The position numbers and the translations under genes are program-made. A stretch of 64,000 nt of DNA from Pseudomonas sp. CCI4.2 (GTDB taxonomy: Bacteria > Pseudomonadota > Gammaproteobacteria > Pseudomonadales > Pseudomonadaceae): the NCBI RefSeq assembly GCF_034350045.1, contig NZ_CP133781.1:1123001-1187000 (forward strand). Direction: 5' to 3'. Shown one piece after another: positions 26,847 through 36,793 of the stretch (position 1 is the first letter of the stretch; the number at the start of each line of letters is the position of its first letter). The notes beneath the pieces were generated by a model, which saw only the letters and a program-made list of their open reading frames with translations, ran no database searches and was not told the DNA's origin.

Positions 26847-27893
26847 ATGAGTAATGACGTGCCTATCCGACCTGCTTTGCCAACGCCCACCGAACGCTTT
26901 ATCCCCGCCTTGGGCTTGGGAAATCCCCACCTGCAAACCTTATGGGGTCCGCTGTGGCGCAAAAAAGCGCGAATCGAGCGTGAGCGGGAACGGATGTGGT
27001 TGGCCGATGGCGACTTTCTCGACCTCGATTGGTACGGCCCGAATGAAACGGGTACTCCACTGGTATTGGTATTACACGGCCTGACCGGGTCATCGAATTC
27101 ACTGTATGTACTGGGTTTGCAGCAGGTGTTGGCCCGGCAAGGCTGGGCCAGTGTCGCTTTAAACTGGCGGGGTTGTTCCGGCGAACCCAATCTGCTCCCA
27201 CGCAGCTATCACTCCGGCGCCAGCGAGGACCTCGCCAGTGTTGTCGCCCATGTCCGTGCCAAGCGGCCATTATCGCTGTTGTACGCAGTCGGCTACTCCC
27301 TCGGTGGCAACGTCTTGCTCAAATACCTCGGGGAAGAAGGCGTAAACAGCGAGTTACAAGGCGCCGTGGCGGTCTCAGTACCGTTTCGTCTGGATCAAAG
27401 CGCCGATCGGATCGGCCAAGGTTTTTCCAAGGTCTACCAGGCGCACTTCATGCGCGAGATGGTCGCCTACATCCGAGACAAACAGCGGCGTTTCCAGCAC
27501 GAGGGACTCAGCGAAGGATTGGCAGAGCTTTCAGCATTGGGTTCACTGGAGAATATGCGCACGTTCTGGGATTTCGATGGCCGGGTCACGGCGCCATTGC
27601 ACGGGTTTGTCGATGCCCAAGACTATTACCGCCGCGCTTCGAGCCGCTATTTCTTGGGAGAAATTCGCACGCCCACGCTGATTATTCACGCGGCCGATGA
27701 CCCCTTCGTGTTTCTTCACAGCCTGCCAGACCCCGACGAACTGTCGTCGAGCACACACTTCGAGCTTCAAGCCCGAGGCGGACATGTCGGGTTCGTCGAG
27801 GGTTCGCTGAGAAACCCGAGCTATTACCTCGAACGGCGCATTCCGTCGTGGTTGAGCACGGCCCATGGCGTGGGTTCTCAAGCGGCTCATTAA
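26847..27893 (+). CDS. YheT-like alpha/beta hydrolase
   Basis: 348 aa. It opens with FIPALGLGNPHLQTLWG and carries LVLVLHGLTGSSNSLYV (oxyanion region), the nucleophile elbow GYSLGGN at about 150-156, FNT-like DYYRRAS, DPFV near the triad Asp and ARGGHVGFVEG with the triad His. This is the COG0429 family (E. coli YheT); the natural substrate is unknown. It stands alone between a REPIN and azlC. Confidence 0.9.
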   Translation: MSNDVPIRPALPTPTERFIPALGLGNPHLQTLWGPLWRKKARIERERERMWLADGDFLDLDWYGPNETGTPLVLVLHGLTGSSNSLYVLGLQQVLARQGWASVALNWRGCSGEPNLLPRSYHSGASEDLASVVAHVRAKRPLSLLYAVGYSLGGNVLLKYLGEEGVNSELQGAVAVSVPFRLDQSADRIGQGFSKVYQAHFMREMVAYIRDKQRRFQHEGLSEGLAELSALGSLENMRTFWDFDGRVTAPLHGFVDAQDYYRRASSRYFLGEIRTPTLIIHAADDPFVFLHSLPDPDELSSSTHFELQARGGHVGFVEGSLRNPSYYLERRIPSWLSTAHGVGSQAAH

Positions 27894-27961
27894 TTTAACT
27901 GCACAATCGTTCGAGACACGTTTTTCCTGACCGCCTAAGATGCCGGCTCAAGGAGAGACCC

Positions 27962-28687
27962 ATGTCCCGCTATCAACTGTTTTCCAGAGGCCTTCGCGAC
28001 AGCGTTCCGATGCTGGTCGGCATTGCGCCCTTTGGCATTATCTTCGGTACGCTGGCCGGTGCAGGCGGTTTGTCGCTGTGGCAGGCGGTCGGCATGTCGC
28101 TGTTCGTCTATGCCGGTTCCGCGCAATTCATCGTCGTTAGCCTCATGGGCGCAGGCGCCAGCGGTGTGGTGATTTTGCTGACCACCTTCATCGTCAACCT
28201 TCGCCACGTCCTGTACAGCGCCACCCTCCAACCGCAGGTCAACGAATTACCCCAGCGCTGGCGTGTGTTGTTGGCGTTTTGGTTGACCGATGAAACCTTC
28301 GCGGTGGTTCATCGCTATTACCTGGTGCACGGGCGTTCAGCGCTCGCCCACTGGTATTGGCTGGGGGTCGCCAGCGCGTTGTATGCCTGCTGGGTCGGCA
28401 GCTCATTGGTCGGGGTTTTGTTTGGCGAAGCCGTCCCGAACATGGCGAGTTGGGGATTGGAGTTCGCCATGCTCGCGACCTTCATTGGCATCGTCGTGCC
28501 CCTGTTGCGCAACCGACCGCAAGTGGCGGCAGCGCTGGCGGCAGGCGCGGTAGCCCTTATGACCCATGCCTGGCCGTACAAACTCGGATTGATGGCAGCG
28601 GCCTTCAGCGGGATTGCGATGGGCGTGCTGTTGGAACGTCGGCGCACCGATGTGACCGGGTCGTCGAGCCACGAGGTGCACTCATGA
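27962..28687 (+). CDS. azlC: AzlC family branched-chain amino acid exporter, large subunit
   Basis: 241 aa with several membrane helices. The N-terminal DSVPMLVGIAPFGIIFGTLA, the VYAGSAQFIVVSLMGAGAS segment and NLRHVLYSATLQP are AzlC landmarks. With AzlD it exports branched-chain amino acids or analogues such as azaleucine. GGAGAG lies seven bases before the ATG. It overlaps azlD by four bases. Confidence 0.92.
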   Translation: MSRYQLFSRGLRDSVPMLVGIAPFGIIFGTLAGAGGLSLWQAVGMSLFVYAGSAQFIVVSLMGAGASGVVILLTTFIVNLRHVLYSATLQPQVNELPQRWRVLLAFWLTDETFAVVHRYYLVHGRSALAHWYWLGVASALYACWVGSSLVGVLFGEAVPNMASWGLEFAMLATFIGIVVPLLRNRPQVAAALAAGAVALMTHAWPYKLGLMAAAFSGIAMGVLLERRRTDVTGSSSHEVHS

Positions 28688-29007
28688 GTTATTGGTGGCT
28701 GATTTTCGGCATGACGGCGATCACCTTTTTGATGCGCTACAGCCTCTTCGCCTGGCCGAACTTACGCTTCCCGCCGGTGGTTCGCCAAGGACTGCACTAC
28801 GTGCCAACCGCCGTGCTCACCGCGATCGTGGTGCCCGGCATGCTGCTGCCCGACGGCGAGCATTGGCAGCTGACCCTGAACAACGCGTTCTTGCTGGCAG
28901 GATTAGCCACCATCGCCATCGCCGCCCTCAGCCGAAATTTACTGGCCACGATTGGCGGCGGATTGTTGGTGTTCTTCCTGCTGCGCTGGGCGCTGGGGCA
29001 GATTTAA
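28684..29007 (+). CDS. azlD: AzlD domain protein, small subunit
   Basis: 107 aa from the ATG at 28684, which overlaps the azlC stop. It has about three or four hydrophobic segments and the AzlD-type ITFLMRYSLFAW and RQGLHYVPTAVLTAIVVP. It forms the small partner of AzlC in a two-component exporter. The longer upstream frame lies within azlC and is not used. Confidence 0.92.
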   Translation: MSYWWLIFGMTAITFLMRYSLFAWPNLRFPPVVRQGLHYVPTAVLTAIVVPGMLLPDGEHWQLTLNNAFLLAGLATIAIAALSRNLLATIGGGLLVFFLLRWALGQI

Positions 29008-29015
29008 CAGCACCA

Positions 29016-29037
29016 AGGAGCCAACTTGTTGGCTCTC
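29016..29037. repeat. Single REP palindrome after azlD
   Basis: AGGAGCCAACTTGTTGGCTC matches the core of the TGTAGGAGCCAACTTGTTGG class without an inverted partner nearby. It lies between convergent azlD and the sulfurtransferase gene. Confidence 0.75.
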
Positions 29038-29058
29038 AGAGGGAGGCGGTTGTGTTGA

Positions 29059-29913
29059 TCACGCCCCCGTGGTGATTTCATGGGTTGGGTCGGTAATCCA
29101 CTCGCTCCACGATCCGGCGTACAGCTTGCCCAGTGGATAGCCGGCCAAGCTCAGTGCAAAGAGGTTTTGGCACGCCGTTACCCCTGAACCGCAATACGCC
29201 ACCAGATCGTCGGGTGAGCGGTCTTCCAGTTTTGCCGCAAAACGCTGCTTGAGTTGTGCTGCCGGGAGAAAGCGAGAGTCCGGGCCGAGGTTTTCGTTGA
29301 ACGCGGCACACACTGCGCCGGGGATATGCCCGGCGACGGGGTCAATCGGCTCAACCTCACCCCGGAAACGCGGTTCGGCGCGAGCATCGATTAACGTCAT
29401 TTCCGGCTGGCCCAAACGCGCTTGCAACGCTTCTGCGCTTACTAGCAACGACTCGTCTGCATGCCCGGCGAACGCTCCCTTTTGAACGTCGGGCACATCC
29501 AGACTGAGTTTTTGACCCGCCGCATGCCAGGCTTTCAATCCGCCATCGAGTAAATACACGCCATCGCGCTTGCCCAGCCATGCCAACAGCCACCAGCCCC
29601 GCGCGGCGAATGCACCGGGAGCATCGTCGTAAAGCACGATGTCGCTGTCCTGATTAACGCCCCACGCCTGCAAGCGCCGGGTCAAATCAGCCGGGCTCGG
29701 CAACGGATGCCGGCCGGTCACACCCTTAATCACCGAACCGCTAAAGTCACGTTCCAGATCTGCAAACAGCGCACCGGCAATATGCCCTTCGGCATAGCTG
29801 CTGTGGCCATATTCCGGGTCTTCCAAGGCGAAGCGGCAATCCAGAATCACCAACCCTGGTTCCCCCAGGCGGGCAGCCAGTTGTTCCGGGCTGATCAATT
29901 GCGCAATAGACAT
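29059..29913 (-). CDS. sseA: Sulfurtransferase, 3-mercaptopyruvate type (SseA-like)
   Basis: 284 aa from the ATG at 29913 (GAGGAG upstream); a frame from 30006 would run into the TetR gene. It has two rhodanese domains: an inactive N-terminal one (LVILDCRFALEDPEYG) and an active C-terminal one with the catalytic C241 in YCGSGVTACQNL. CGSGVTA fits mercaptopyruvate sulfurtransferases rather than classic rhodanese (CRKGVT). The TetR regulator lies 41 bases upstream on the same strand. Confidence 0.9.
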   Translation of the reverse strand: MSIAQLISPEQLAARLGEPGLVILDCRFALEDPEYGHSSYAEGHIAGALFADLERDFSGSVIKGVTGRHPLPSPADLTRRLQAWGVNQDSDIVLYDDAPGAFAARGWWLLAWLGKRDGVYLLDGGLKAWHAAGQKLSLDVPDVQKGAFAGHADESLLVSAEALQARLGQPEMTLIDARAEPRFRGEVEPIDPVAGHIPGAVCAAFNENLGPDSRFLPAAQLKQRFAAKLEDRSPDDLVAYCGSGVTACQNLFALSLAGYPLGKLYAGSWSEWITDPTHEITTGA

Positions 29914-29954
29914 GACAGGCTCCTCTATGGAAAAAGTTGATTCAAACCCAGGCA

Positions 29955-30626
29955 TCAGCTCATTTCTTGCAGCGCCCGGCTCAACGGCACATAAAATTCT
30001 TCGCACAATGCATTCACCGCACCGCGTGCGTGTGGCGTGACGTAACCCAACTCCAACATCAACACTTGGTAAACGCCTCGGCGCAGGGCTTCCTCACTGA
30101 GCCGCGTGGCGTTTTCGGTTGTGGTGCATAGAAAGCGCACCCACGAGGTGAGGATAATCCAGACGTTCAGGGTCAGCGATTCAATCTGCACTTTGTCCAT
30201 CTGCAGAATGCCGGCTTCGACAAACCCGCCATAAATCGCCATGCCGTGAACCATGCAGCGCTGAGAAAACCGCCTATAACGCGCGGCCAACTCTGGATCG
30301 GCGTCGAGAAAATGCTCCAGGTCGCGGTGCAAAAACCGATAGCGCCACATGCCGTCAAGCAGCTCAAACAGGTAAAACCGCTTGTCATCCAGGCCGGGCA
30401 AACGGCCTTTTGGCAGACGTAAAAAGGTGTCCACCAGCGTTTCATACGCGGCGAACAACTCGGCAATAATCGCCTGTTTGTTGGGGAAGTGGTAATACAG
30501 ATTGCCCGGAGAAATCTCCATGTGCGCCGCAATATGGTTGGTGCTGACGCTGCGCTCACCCTGCTGATTGAACAGCTCCAGACTGATATCAACGATGCGC
30601 TCACGGGTTTTGATACGCGGGGCCAT
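29955..30626 (-). CDS. TetR family transcriptional regulator
   Basis: 223 aa from the ATG at 30626 (a TTG two codons upstream is possible). The N-terminal helix-turn-helix (about 5-50) reads RERIVDISLELFNQQGERSV then STNHIAAHMEISPGNLYYHF, a typical TetR recognition helix. The C-terminal part has no motif that names a ligand. It is divergent from the coniferyl-type aldehyde dehydrogenase gene and probably controls that operon, and perhaps itself, through the palindrome at 30797-30812. Confidence 0.9.
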   Translation of the reverse strand: MAPRIKTRERIVDISLELFNQQGERSVSTNHIAAHMEISPGNLYYHFPNKQAIIAELFAAYETLVDTFLRLPKGRLPGLDDKRFYLFELLDGMWRYRFLHRDLEHFLDADPELAARYRRFSQRCMVHGMAIYGGFVEAGILQMDKVQIESLTLNVWIILTSWVRFLCTTTENATRLSEEALRRGVYQVLMLELGYVTPHARGAVNALCEEFYVPLSRALQEMS

Positions 30627-30695
30627 GTTCAACTCGGGTAGGCGGGAATGAGCCGGATCTTAACGCAACCGAGAATGGCATACCCCACACAGAAT

Positions 30696-30720
30696 CTCTG
30701 GAGCCAACGTGTTGGCGAAG
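30696..30720. repeat. Single REP palindrome in the TetR/aldehyde dehydrogenase spacer
   Basis: CTCTGGAGCCAACGTGTTGG followed by CGAAG matches the REP class core. A second, weak inverted match may start near 30733, so this could be a decayed REPIN. Confidence 0.65.
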
Positions 30721-30796
30721 CGGCTCACGAGTCGCCGCGTAAATACCCTCGCCCACACCTTGCATACTACAGAGGGCATGTTTGTATTTGACTTTA

Positions 30797-30812
30797 TAGA
30801 GTTATGACTCTA
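30797..30812. promoter_or_regulatory. Candidate operator, palindrome TAGAGT-N4-ACTCTA
   Basis: TAGAGTTATGACTCTA is a perfect inverted repeat (6-4-6) lying 35 bases before the aldehyde dehydrogenase ATG. Position and symmetry suit a TetR-family operator in the divergent spacer, blocking the + strand promoter. No binding data exist here; this is inference. Confidence 0.55.
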
Positions 30813-30846
30813 AAACCACAGCACAACGCTAAAAAGAGCCACGACC

Positions 30847-32277
30847 ATGCCCGCCGAACTCGCCTATTTGCAAGCGTCTGAACACACCGCCACCGACCTT
30901 GATCAGCGCTTCAACGTCCAGCGTCAGGCCTTCGCGGCCAATCCGATGCCGACTGCAGGTCAGCGCCAGCAATGGCTGAAGACTTTGCGCACGTTGCTGA
31001 GCGATGAGAGGCAGGCGTTGATCGACGCCATCAGCAGTGATTTCAGCCACCGCAGCGCCGACGAAACGCTGTTGGCGGAGTTGATGCCGAGTCTGTTGGG
31101 CATTCATTACGCCAGCAAACACTTGAAGCGCTGGATGAAGCCGTCTCGACGCAGTGTCGGCATGGCGTTTCAACCCGCCTCGGCCAAGGTGGTATATCAG
31201 CCGCTGGGAGTTATCGGGATTATTGTGCCGTGGAATTACCCGCTGTTTCTCGCCATTGGGCCGCTGGTTGGGGCGTTATCGGCGGGTAACCGGGTGATGC
31301 TCAAGCTCAGCGAATCCACGCCAGCCACCGGTCAGTTACTCAAGCGGTTGTTGGGCCAGGTCTTTCCCGAGGACTTGGTGACGGTGGTGTTGGGCGAAGC
31401 TGAAGTCGGCATGGCCTTTTCGAAGCTGCCGTTTAACCATTTGTTGTTCACTGGCGCCACCAGCGTTGGCAAGCATGTGATGCGCGCGGCAGCTGAAAAC
31501 CTGACACCGGTCACCTTGGAACTGGGCGGAAAATCCCCGGCCATCGTTTCCCATGACGTGCCACTCAAGGATGCGGCTGAACGGATCGCCTTCGGCAAAA
31601 CTCTGAACGCCGGGCAAACCTGCGTTGCGCCGGATTACGTGCTGGTTCCGGAAGATCGAGTCGATGCCTTTGTCGAAGCCTATCGCCAGGCGATCCACAA
31701 TTTTTACCCGACCCTGGCTGACAACCCGGACTACACCGCAATCATCAATGACCGTCAGCTCGCACGGCTTAGTAGCTACCTGACCGACGCCAGCAGCAAA
31801 GGCGCAAACGTGATTTCGCTGTTCAACGAAAGCCAAGGTCGACGCATGCCGTTCAGCGTATTGCTCAACGTCAGCGACGACATGACGGTGATGCAGGATG
31901 AAATCTTCGGTCCGATTTTGCCCATCGTGCCCTACGGCCGTATCGACCAAGCGTTTGCCTACATCAATCAGCGACCACGCCCGCTGGCGTTGTACTACTT
32001 TGGATACAACAAAGCTGAGCAACAGCGGGTATTGGAGCAGACACATTCCGGTGGCGTCTGCCTGAACGACACGTTGTTGCACGTCGCTCAGGATGACATG
32101 CCGTTCGGCGGCATCGGTGCTTCGGGCATGGGTCACTACCATGGTCATGAAGGTTTTCTAACGTTCAGTAAGGCCAAGGGTGTGTTCGTCAAACAACGCT
32201 TTAACGCCGCACGGGTGATCTATCCGCCGTATGGGAAGGCGATTCAACGGCTGATCTACAAACTGTTTGTTCGCTGA
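30847..32277 (+). CDS. calB: Coniferyl aldehyde dehydrogenase-like protein
   Basis: 476 aa, class-3-type aldehyde dehydrogenase. The active site has E225 in TLELGGKSP and the nucleophile C259 in NAGQTCVAPDYV; PWNYPLFLAIGPL and FTGATSVGK form the NAD pocket. The C-terminal FGGIGASGMGHYHGHEGFLT is typical. It fits coniferyl aldehyde dehydrogenases (CalB) used on aromatic or long-chain aldehydes; the true substrate is unproven. The next two genes form an alcohol-oxidising pair that could supply the aldehyde. Confidence 0.88.
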   Translation: MPAELAYLQASEHTATDLDQRFNVQRQAFAANPMPTAGQRQQWLKTLRTLLSDERQALIDAISSDFSHRSADETLLAELMPSLLGIHYASKHLKRWMKPSRRSVGMAFQPASAKVVYQPLGVIGIIVPWNYPLFLAIGPLVGALSAGNRVMLKLSESTPATGQLLKRLLGQVFPEDLVTVVLGEAEVGMAFSKLPFNHLLFTGATSVGKHVMRAAAENLTPVTLELGGKSPAIVSHDVPLKDAAERIAFGKTLNAGQTCVAPDYVLVPEDRVDAFVEAYRQAIHNFYPTLADNPDYTAIINDRQLARLSSYLTDASSKGANVISLFNESQGRRMPFSVLLNVSDDMTVMQDEIFGPILPIVPYGRIDQAFAYINQRPRPLALYYFGYNKAEQQRVLEQTHSGGVCLNDTLLHVAQDDMPFGGIGASGMGHYHGHEGFLTFSKAKGVFVKQRFNAARVIYPPYGKAIQRLIYKLFVR

Positions 32278-32311
32278 TCAGGCTCCTGAAACTAAAGGTC
32301 CACGACTAAAA

Positions 32312-32851
32312 ATGAATAGCCCTGAAAGCCTCGGATTGTCGCGGCGTAGTGCACTGAAAGTCGGCCTGTGTGCGGGCGCTTTTTTGTCCACGGCCGGGCT
32401 CGCCGCAAGCCTGAGCGGCTGCTCAGCCAGCGTGCCCGCCAGCGATTTTAACGTGCTGCGCGACAGCGATTTGCCGTTTCTACGCGCGCTGATCCCGGTG
32501 ATGCTGGAAGGCAGCCTCGGCGCCGTTTCAATACAGGATGCCGTCGCAGGAACGTTAAAAAACATTGATGCCAGCCTGCATGGGCTTTCGCCTGAAGTGC
32601 AGAAGCTGACTCAGCAACTGTTCGATGTTTTAGCGTTGCCGGTGACGCGTGCACCGTTAACCGGTATTTGGGGACGCTGGGTCAACGCGAGCCCGGAGCA
32701 AATCAGGAGCTTTCTTGATCGTTGGGATAACAGCTCGCTTAGCCTTTTGCGCATGGGCCATAACGCCTTGCTGCAACTGGTGATGATGGCGTGGTACAGC
32801 CGAACGCAATCATGGGCGCACTGCGGATACCCCGGCCCGCCGACCGTTTGA
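32312..32851 (+). CDS. Tat-signal small subunit-like protein of a GMC oxidoreductase
   Basis: 179 aa from the ATG at 32312. The N-terminus has a twin-arginine motif LSRRSALKVGL (residues 8-18), a hydrophobic core and a possible lipobox LSGC near residue 39. The rest is helical with no catalytic motif I recognise, like the small third subunits of gluconate or fructose dehydrogenases. The GMC flavoprotein gene follows 34 bases later and lacks its own signal peptide, so this protein probably carries it through the Tat system. Role inferred from context. Confidence 0.75.
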   Translation: MNSPESLGLSRRSALKVGLCAGAFLSTAGLAASLSGCSASVPASDFNVLRDSDLPFLRALIPVMLEGSLGAVSIQDAVAGTLKNIDASLHGLSPEVQKLTQQLFDVLALPVTRAPLTGIWGRWVNASPEQIRSFLDRWDNSSLSLLRMGHNALLQLVMMAWYSRTQSWAHCGYPGPPTV

Positions 32852-32885
32852 CCAGCCTGTTAATAACAATAAGAACTGAGGTTTT

Positions 32886-34478
32886 ATGCCGGTACCTGAC
32901 ATGTTTCGAGAAGGCCTCGCCCGTGGCTGGAAAGCCTACAACGGTGCGCGGCTGGAGAAAGACCTGACGCTTGAGGCCGACGTAGTGGTCATCGGCAGTG
33001 GCGCCGGTGGAGGGACGACGGCAGAGATTCTCAGCGCCGCCGGCTACAAGGTATTGCTGGTTGAAGAAGGCCCACTCAAAACCAGCAGCGATTTCAAGAT
33101 GCTTGAAGAGCAGGCCTATTCCACGCTGTATCAAGAAGGTCTTGGCCGGATGAGCAAGAACGGCGCGATCACCATCCTTCAGGGCCGCGCCGTGGGTGGC
33201 AGCACGCTGGTGAACTGGACCTCGAGTTTTCGCACGCCAGAGCCAACGCTGACTCATTGGGCGGACCAACACGCTGTCGAAGGCCACAGTGCTGCGCAAA
33301 TGGCGCCGTGGTTCGACAGGATGGAGCAGCGGCTGGGTGTCGCGCCCTGGGCCATGCCGCCAAACGCCAATAATGATGTGATCCGCGAGGGTTGCCACCA
33401 GCTCGGTTATAGCTGGAAGGTCATTGCGCGCAATGTTCGCGGGTGCTGGAATCTGGGTTACTGCGGCATGGGCTGCCCGACCAATGCCAAGCAATCGATG
33501 CTGGTCACGACCATTCCCGCCACGTTGGACAAGGGCGGTGAACTGCTTTACCTGGCGCGGGCCGAGTCACTGATGATCAAGGGCGACAAGGTGGTCGGCT
33601 TGCAATGCCTGGGCATGGATGAGCGCTGCGTGACGCCCAACGGTCGCAGTATCACGGTCAACGCCAAGCATTATGTGTTGGCCGGTGGCGGCATCAACAG
33701 CCCGGCATTGCTGATGCGCTCTGAGGCGCCCGATCCCCATAATCGGGTCGGCAAACGGACTTTTCTGCACTTGACGAGCTTTTCTGCGGCGCAGTTTGAC
33801 CGGGTTATCAATCCGTTTTACGGCGCACCTCAGTCGATCTATTCCGACCATTTCCAGTGGCTCGACGGCACCACCGGGCAGATGTCCTACAAACTCGAAG
33901 TGCCACCTCTACAACCCGCACTGGCAACCACCCTGCTGGGTAGTTTTGGCCAGGACAACGCCGAACACATGGCTCAGTTGCCCAAGACCCACATGATGCT
34001 GGCCCTGATGCGCGATGGCTTTCACCCCGACAGCGTGGGTGGCAGCGTGCAATTGCGCGGTGACGGAACGCCAGTGTTGGATTATCAAGTCTCCCCCTAC
34101 GCGTGGGACGGCATCCGTCGTGCCTATAAGAGCATGGCCGAAATCCAATTCGCTGGCGGCGCGAAGGCGGTGATGCCGTTGCATGAGGACACCGGTTACG
34201 TGAAAAATATTGCGCAAGCAAAGGCGGTCATCGATGGTTTGAAACTGGAAACCTTTCGCACCCGGCTGGGCAGCGCCCATGTGATGGGCGGTTGCGCCAT
34301 GGGAGAAGCAGCACATAGTGCCGTGTGCGACAGCCTTGGACGCCATCATCAGCTGAGTAATCTGTCGATTCACGACGGCTCATTATTTCCCACCAGCATC
34401 GGCGCGAACCCACAGCTGTCGGTTTACGGGCTGACCGCACAGCTGGCGACGGCGTTGGCGGAGCGGTTGAAGACATAA
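32886..34478 (+). CDS. GMC family FAD-dependent oxidoreductase
   Basis: 530 aa. The FAD dinucleotide fold reads ADVVVIGSGAGGGTTAEILS (31-50); LQGRAVGGSTLVNW is the second GMC flavin motif, and the C-terminal half has GSAHVMGGCAMG with the conserved His and IHDGSLFPTSIGANPQLSVY. It has a cysteine-containing NLGYCGMGCPTNAKQ segment, as in membrane-associated and long-chain alcohol oxidases. It likely oxidises an alcohol to the aldehyde used by the upstream dehydrogenase. No signal peptide is seen; no cytochrome subunit is nearby. Confidence 0.88.
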   Translation: MPVPDMFREGLARGWKAYNGARLEKDLTLEADVVVIGSGAGGGTTAEILSAAGYKVLLVEEGPLKTSSDFKMLEEQAYSTLYQEGLGRMSKNGAITILQGRAVGGSTLVNWTSSFRTPEPTLTHWADQHAVEGHSAAQMAPWFDRMEQRLGVAPWAMPPNANNDVIREGCHQLGYSWKVIARNVRGCWNLGYCGMGCPTNAKQSMLVTTIPATLDKGGELLYLARAESLMIKGDKVVGLQCLGMDERCVTPNGRSITVNAKHYVLAGGGINSPALLMRSEAPDPHNRVGKRTFLHLTSFSAAQFDRVINPFYGAPQSIYSDHFQWLDGTTGQMSYKLEVPPLQPALATTLLGSFGQDNAEHMAQLPKTHMMLALMRDGFHPDSVGGSVQLRGDGTPVLDYQVSPYAWDGIRRAYKSMAEIQFAGGAKAVMPLHEDTGYVKNIAQAKAVIDGLKLETFRTRLGSAHVMGGCAMGEAAHSAVCDSLGRHHQLSNLSIHDGSLFPTSIGANPQLSVYGLTAQLATALAERLKT

Positions 34479-34488
34479 TCAAGCCAAC

Positions 34489-34567
34489 TGTAGGAGGTAA
34501 CTTGTTGGCGATAGGCATGATGCGGAGCGCCTGACACGCCGCCTCGCCAACGAGTTGGCGCCTACAG
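34489..34567. repeat. REPIN before coaD
   Basis: CTGTAGGAGGTAACTTGTTG then GCGAT opens the element, and CTCGCCAACGAGTTGGCGCC then TACAG closes it inverted. It separates the GMC operon from coaD. Confidence 0.85.
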
Positions 34568-34597
34568 AGGTAGCTGAAAAGCGCACGCTAGCCATAA

Positions 34598-35146
<549 letters not shown>

Positions 35147-35165
35147 GGTGCAGAAACATGCCTAA

Positions 35166-35480
<315 letters not shown>

Positions 35481-35494
35481 ACGCTTTACGTTGG

Positions 35495-35827
35495 TTATTC
35501 GCGCTTGTTGTAGCCTACGCCGGTACATCCCAGGCAGCGCGCAAACGCTGCTTGTCCGGGCTGCACCACCAAGGCTTTACCCATATCGCCAATACCACCG
35601 CCAGCGGCGGCAAACGGTAGCGCGACAACAAACAACACCGCACCAACGGCGGTTGCCGCAATCAGTAAAGGGCGGGCAATCAGCAAATCGCCAATCATAG
35701 CGAAGGCTGGCGGCGCTTCAATGTCGTAGGTCGGATCACCGCTGCGCTCTTGCTCAGCCTGCGCTGGTAGCGCCTGCAAGCCAAACAAAAAGGCTAAGGC
35801 AACAGCAAGGGTACGAAACGGGCTCAT
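35495..35827 (-). CDS. Conserved hypothetical secreted/membrane protein
   Basis: 110 aa from the ATG at 35827. A signal peptide (about 1-24, ending ALPAQAEQ) is followed by a short polar stretch and one long hydrophobic segment (about 48-75) with a Gly/Ala-rich end. C-terminal [13 protein letters not shown] has two cysteines. I recognise it only as a conserved pseudomonad protein near mutM; no function can be given. It is convergent with fdx1, with 14 bases between the stops. Confidence 0.75.
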   Translation of the reverse strand: MSPFRTLAVALAFLFGLQALPAQAEQERSGDPTYDIEAPPAFAMIGDLLIARPLLIAATAVGAVLFVVALPFAAAGGGIGDMGKALVVQPGQAAFARCLGCTGVGYNKRE

Positions 35828-35949
35828 GGCGTGATCCTTCAAGCGCTAAGGTAGGAATGTCGCACACTATAAACAGCGGCGCCGGTTTCGCAAGGCTTGC
35901 ATCGGTGAGATATCGTTTCATCCGCCATGCTGCTTTCGTTAAAGGTATT

Positions 35950-36762
35950 TCAGGTCTGGCACTTAGGGCAAAACACACTCGCCCGCTGGCCAAGCCTGAC
36001 ATCCCGCAGCTCAGTGCCGCAGACCTTGCACGGTTTATATCCACGCCCGTAGACAAATAACTCCTGCTGAAAATAACCGGGCTGGCCATCACCACCGATA
36101 AAGTCTTTTAGCGTGGTGCCACCGCGCTCAATGGCGTGGATCAGGATCCGTTTGATCTCGACGGCCAACCGCATGTATCGCGCCTTGGAAATGCTCTTGG
36201 CTTCCCGGCGCGGATCAATTCCGGCAGCGAACAGCGCTTCGGTGGCGTAGATATTCCCGACGCCGACCACGACAGCGTTGTCCATGATGAACGGCTTGAC
36301 CGCCATTGATCGGCCCCTCGACCGCTCGAACAAACGCTCGCCATCGAACAGTTCAGTTAACGGTTCAGGTCCGAGGCGGACCAGCAACTCGTGGTTGTGC
36401 GGATCGAGGCTCCAGAGCATCGCGCCGAAACGACGTGGGTCGGTGTAGCGCAAGGCCAGTCCCGATTCCAGTTCGATATCAACGTGTTCATGCTTGAGCG
36501 CAGGCAGGCCGGCTTCAACCAGGCGCAAGTTACCGGACATGCCTAAATGACTGATTAGCGTCCCGACCTCGGCATTTATCAGCAAATATTTGGCTCGGCG
36601 CTCAACCAGGACAATTCGCTGCCCGGACAAACGCACATCAAGGTCTTCAGGAATGGGCCAGCGCAAACGCCGATCACGGACTATAACGCGAGTGACGCGT
36701 TGCCCTTCCAGATGCGGCGCGATGCCTCGGCGGGTGGTTTCGACTTCGGGTAATTCAGGCAT
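35950..36762 (-). CDS. mutM: Formamidopyrimidine-DNA glycosylase
   Basis: 270 aa starting [13 protein letters not shown], with the Schiff-base P2 and catalytic E3. The helix-two-turn-helix region [17 protein letters not shown] is present, and the C-terminal zinc finger uses C245, C248, C265 and C268 (CKVCG and CPKCQT). It removes 8-oxoguanine and opened purines from DNA. The HDOD gene lies 31 bases upstream on the same strand. Confidence 0.97.
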   Translation of the reverse strand: MPELPEVETTRRGIAPHLEGQRVTRVIVRDRRLRWPIPEDLDVRLSGQRIVLVERRAKYLLINAEVGTLISHLGMSGNLRLVEAGLPALKHEHVDIELESGLALRYTDPRRFGAMLWSLDPHNHELLVRLGPEPLTELFDGERLFERSRGRSMAVKPFIMDNAVVVGVGNIYATEALFAAGIDPRREAKSISKARYMRLAVEIKRILIHAIERGGTTLKDFIGGDGQPGYFQQELFVYGRGYKPCKVCGTELRDVRLGQRASVFCPKCQT

Positions 36763-36793
36763 GAGGGACCCAGGCAGAAAGCGGGAGCGACAC

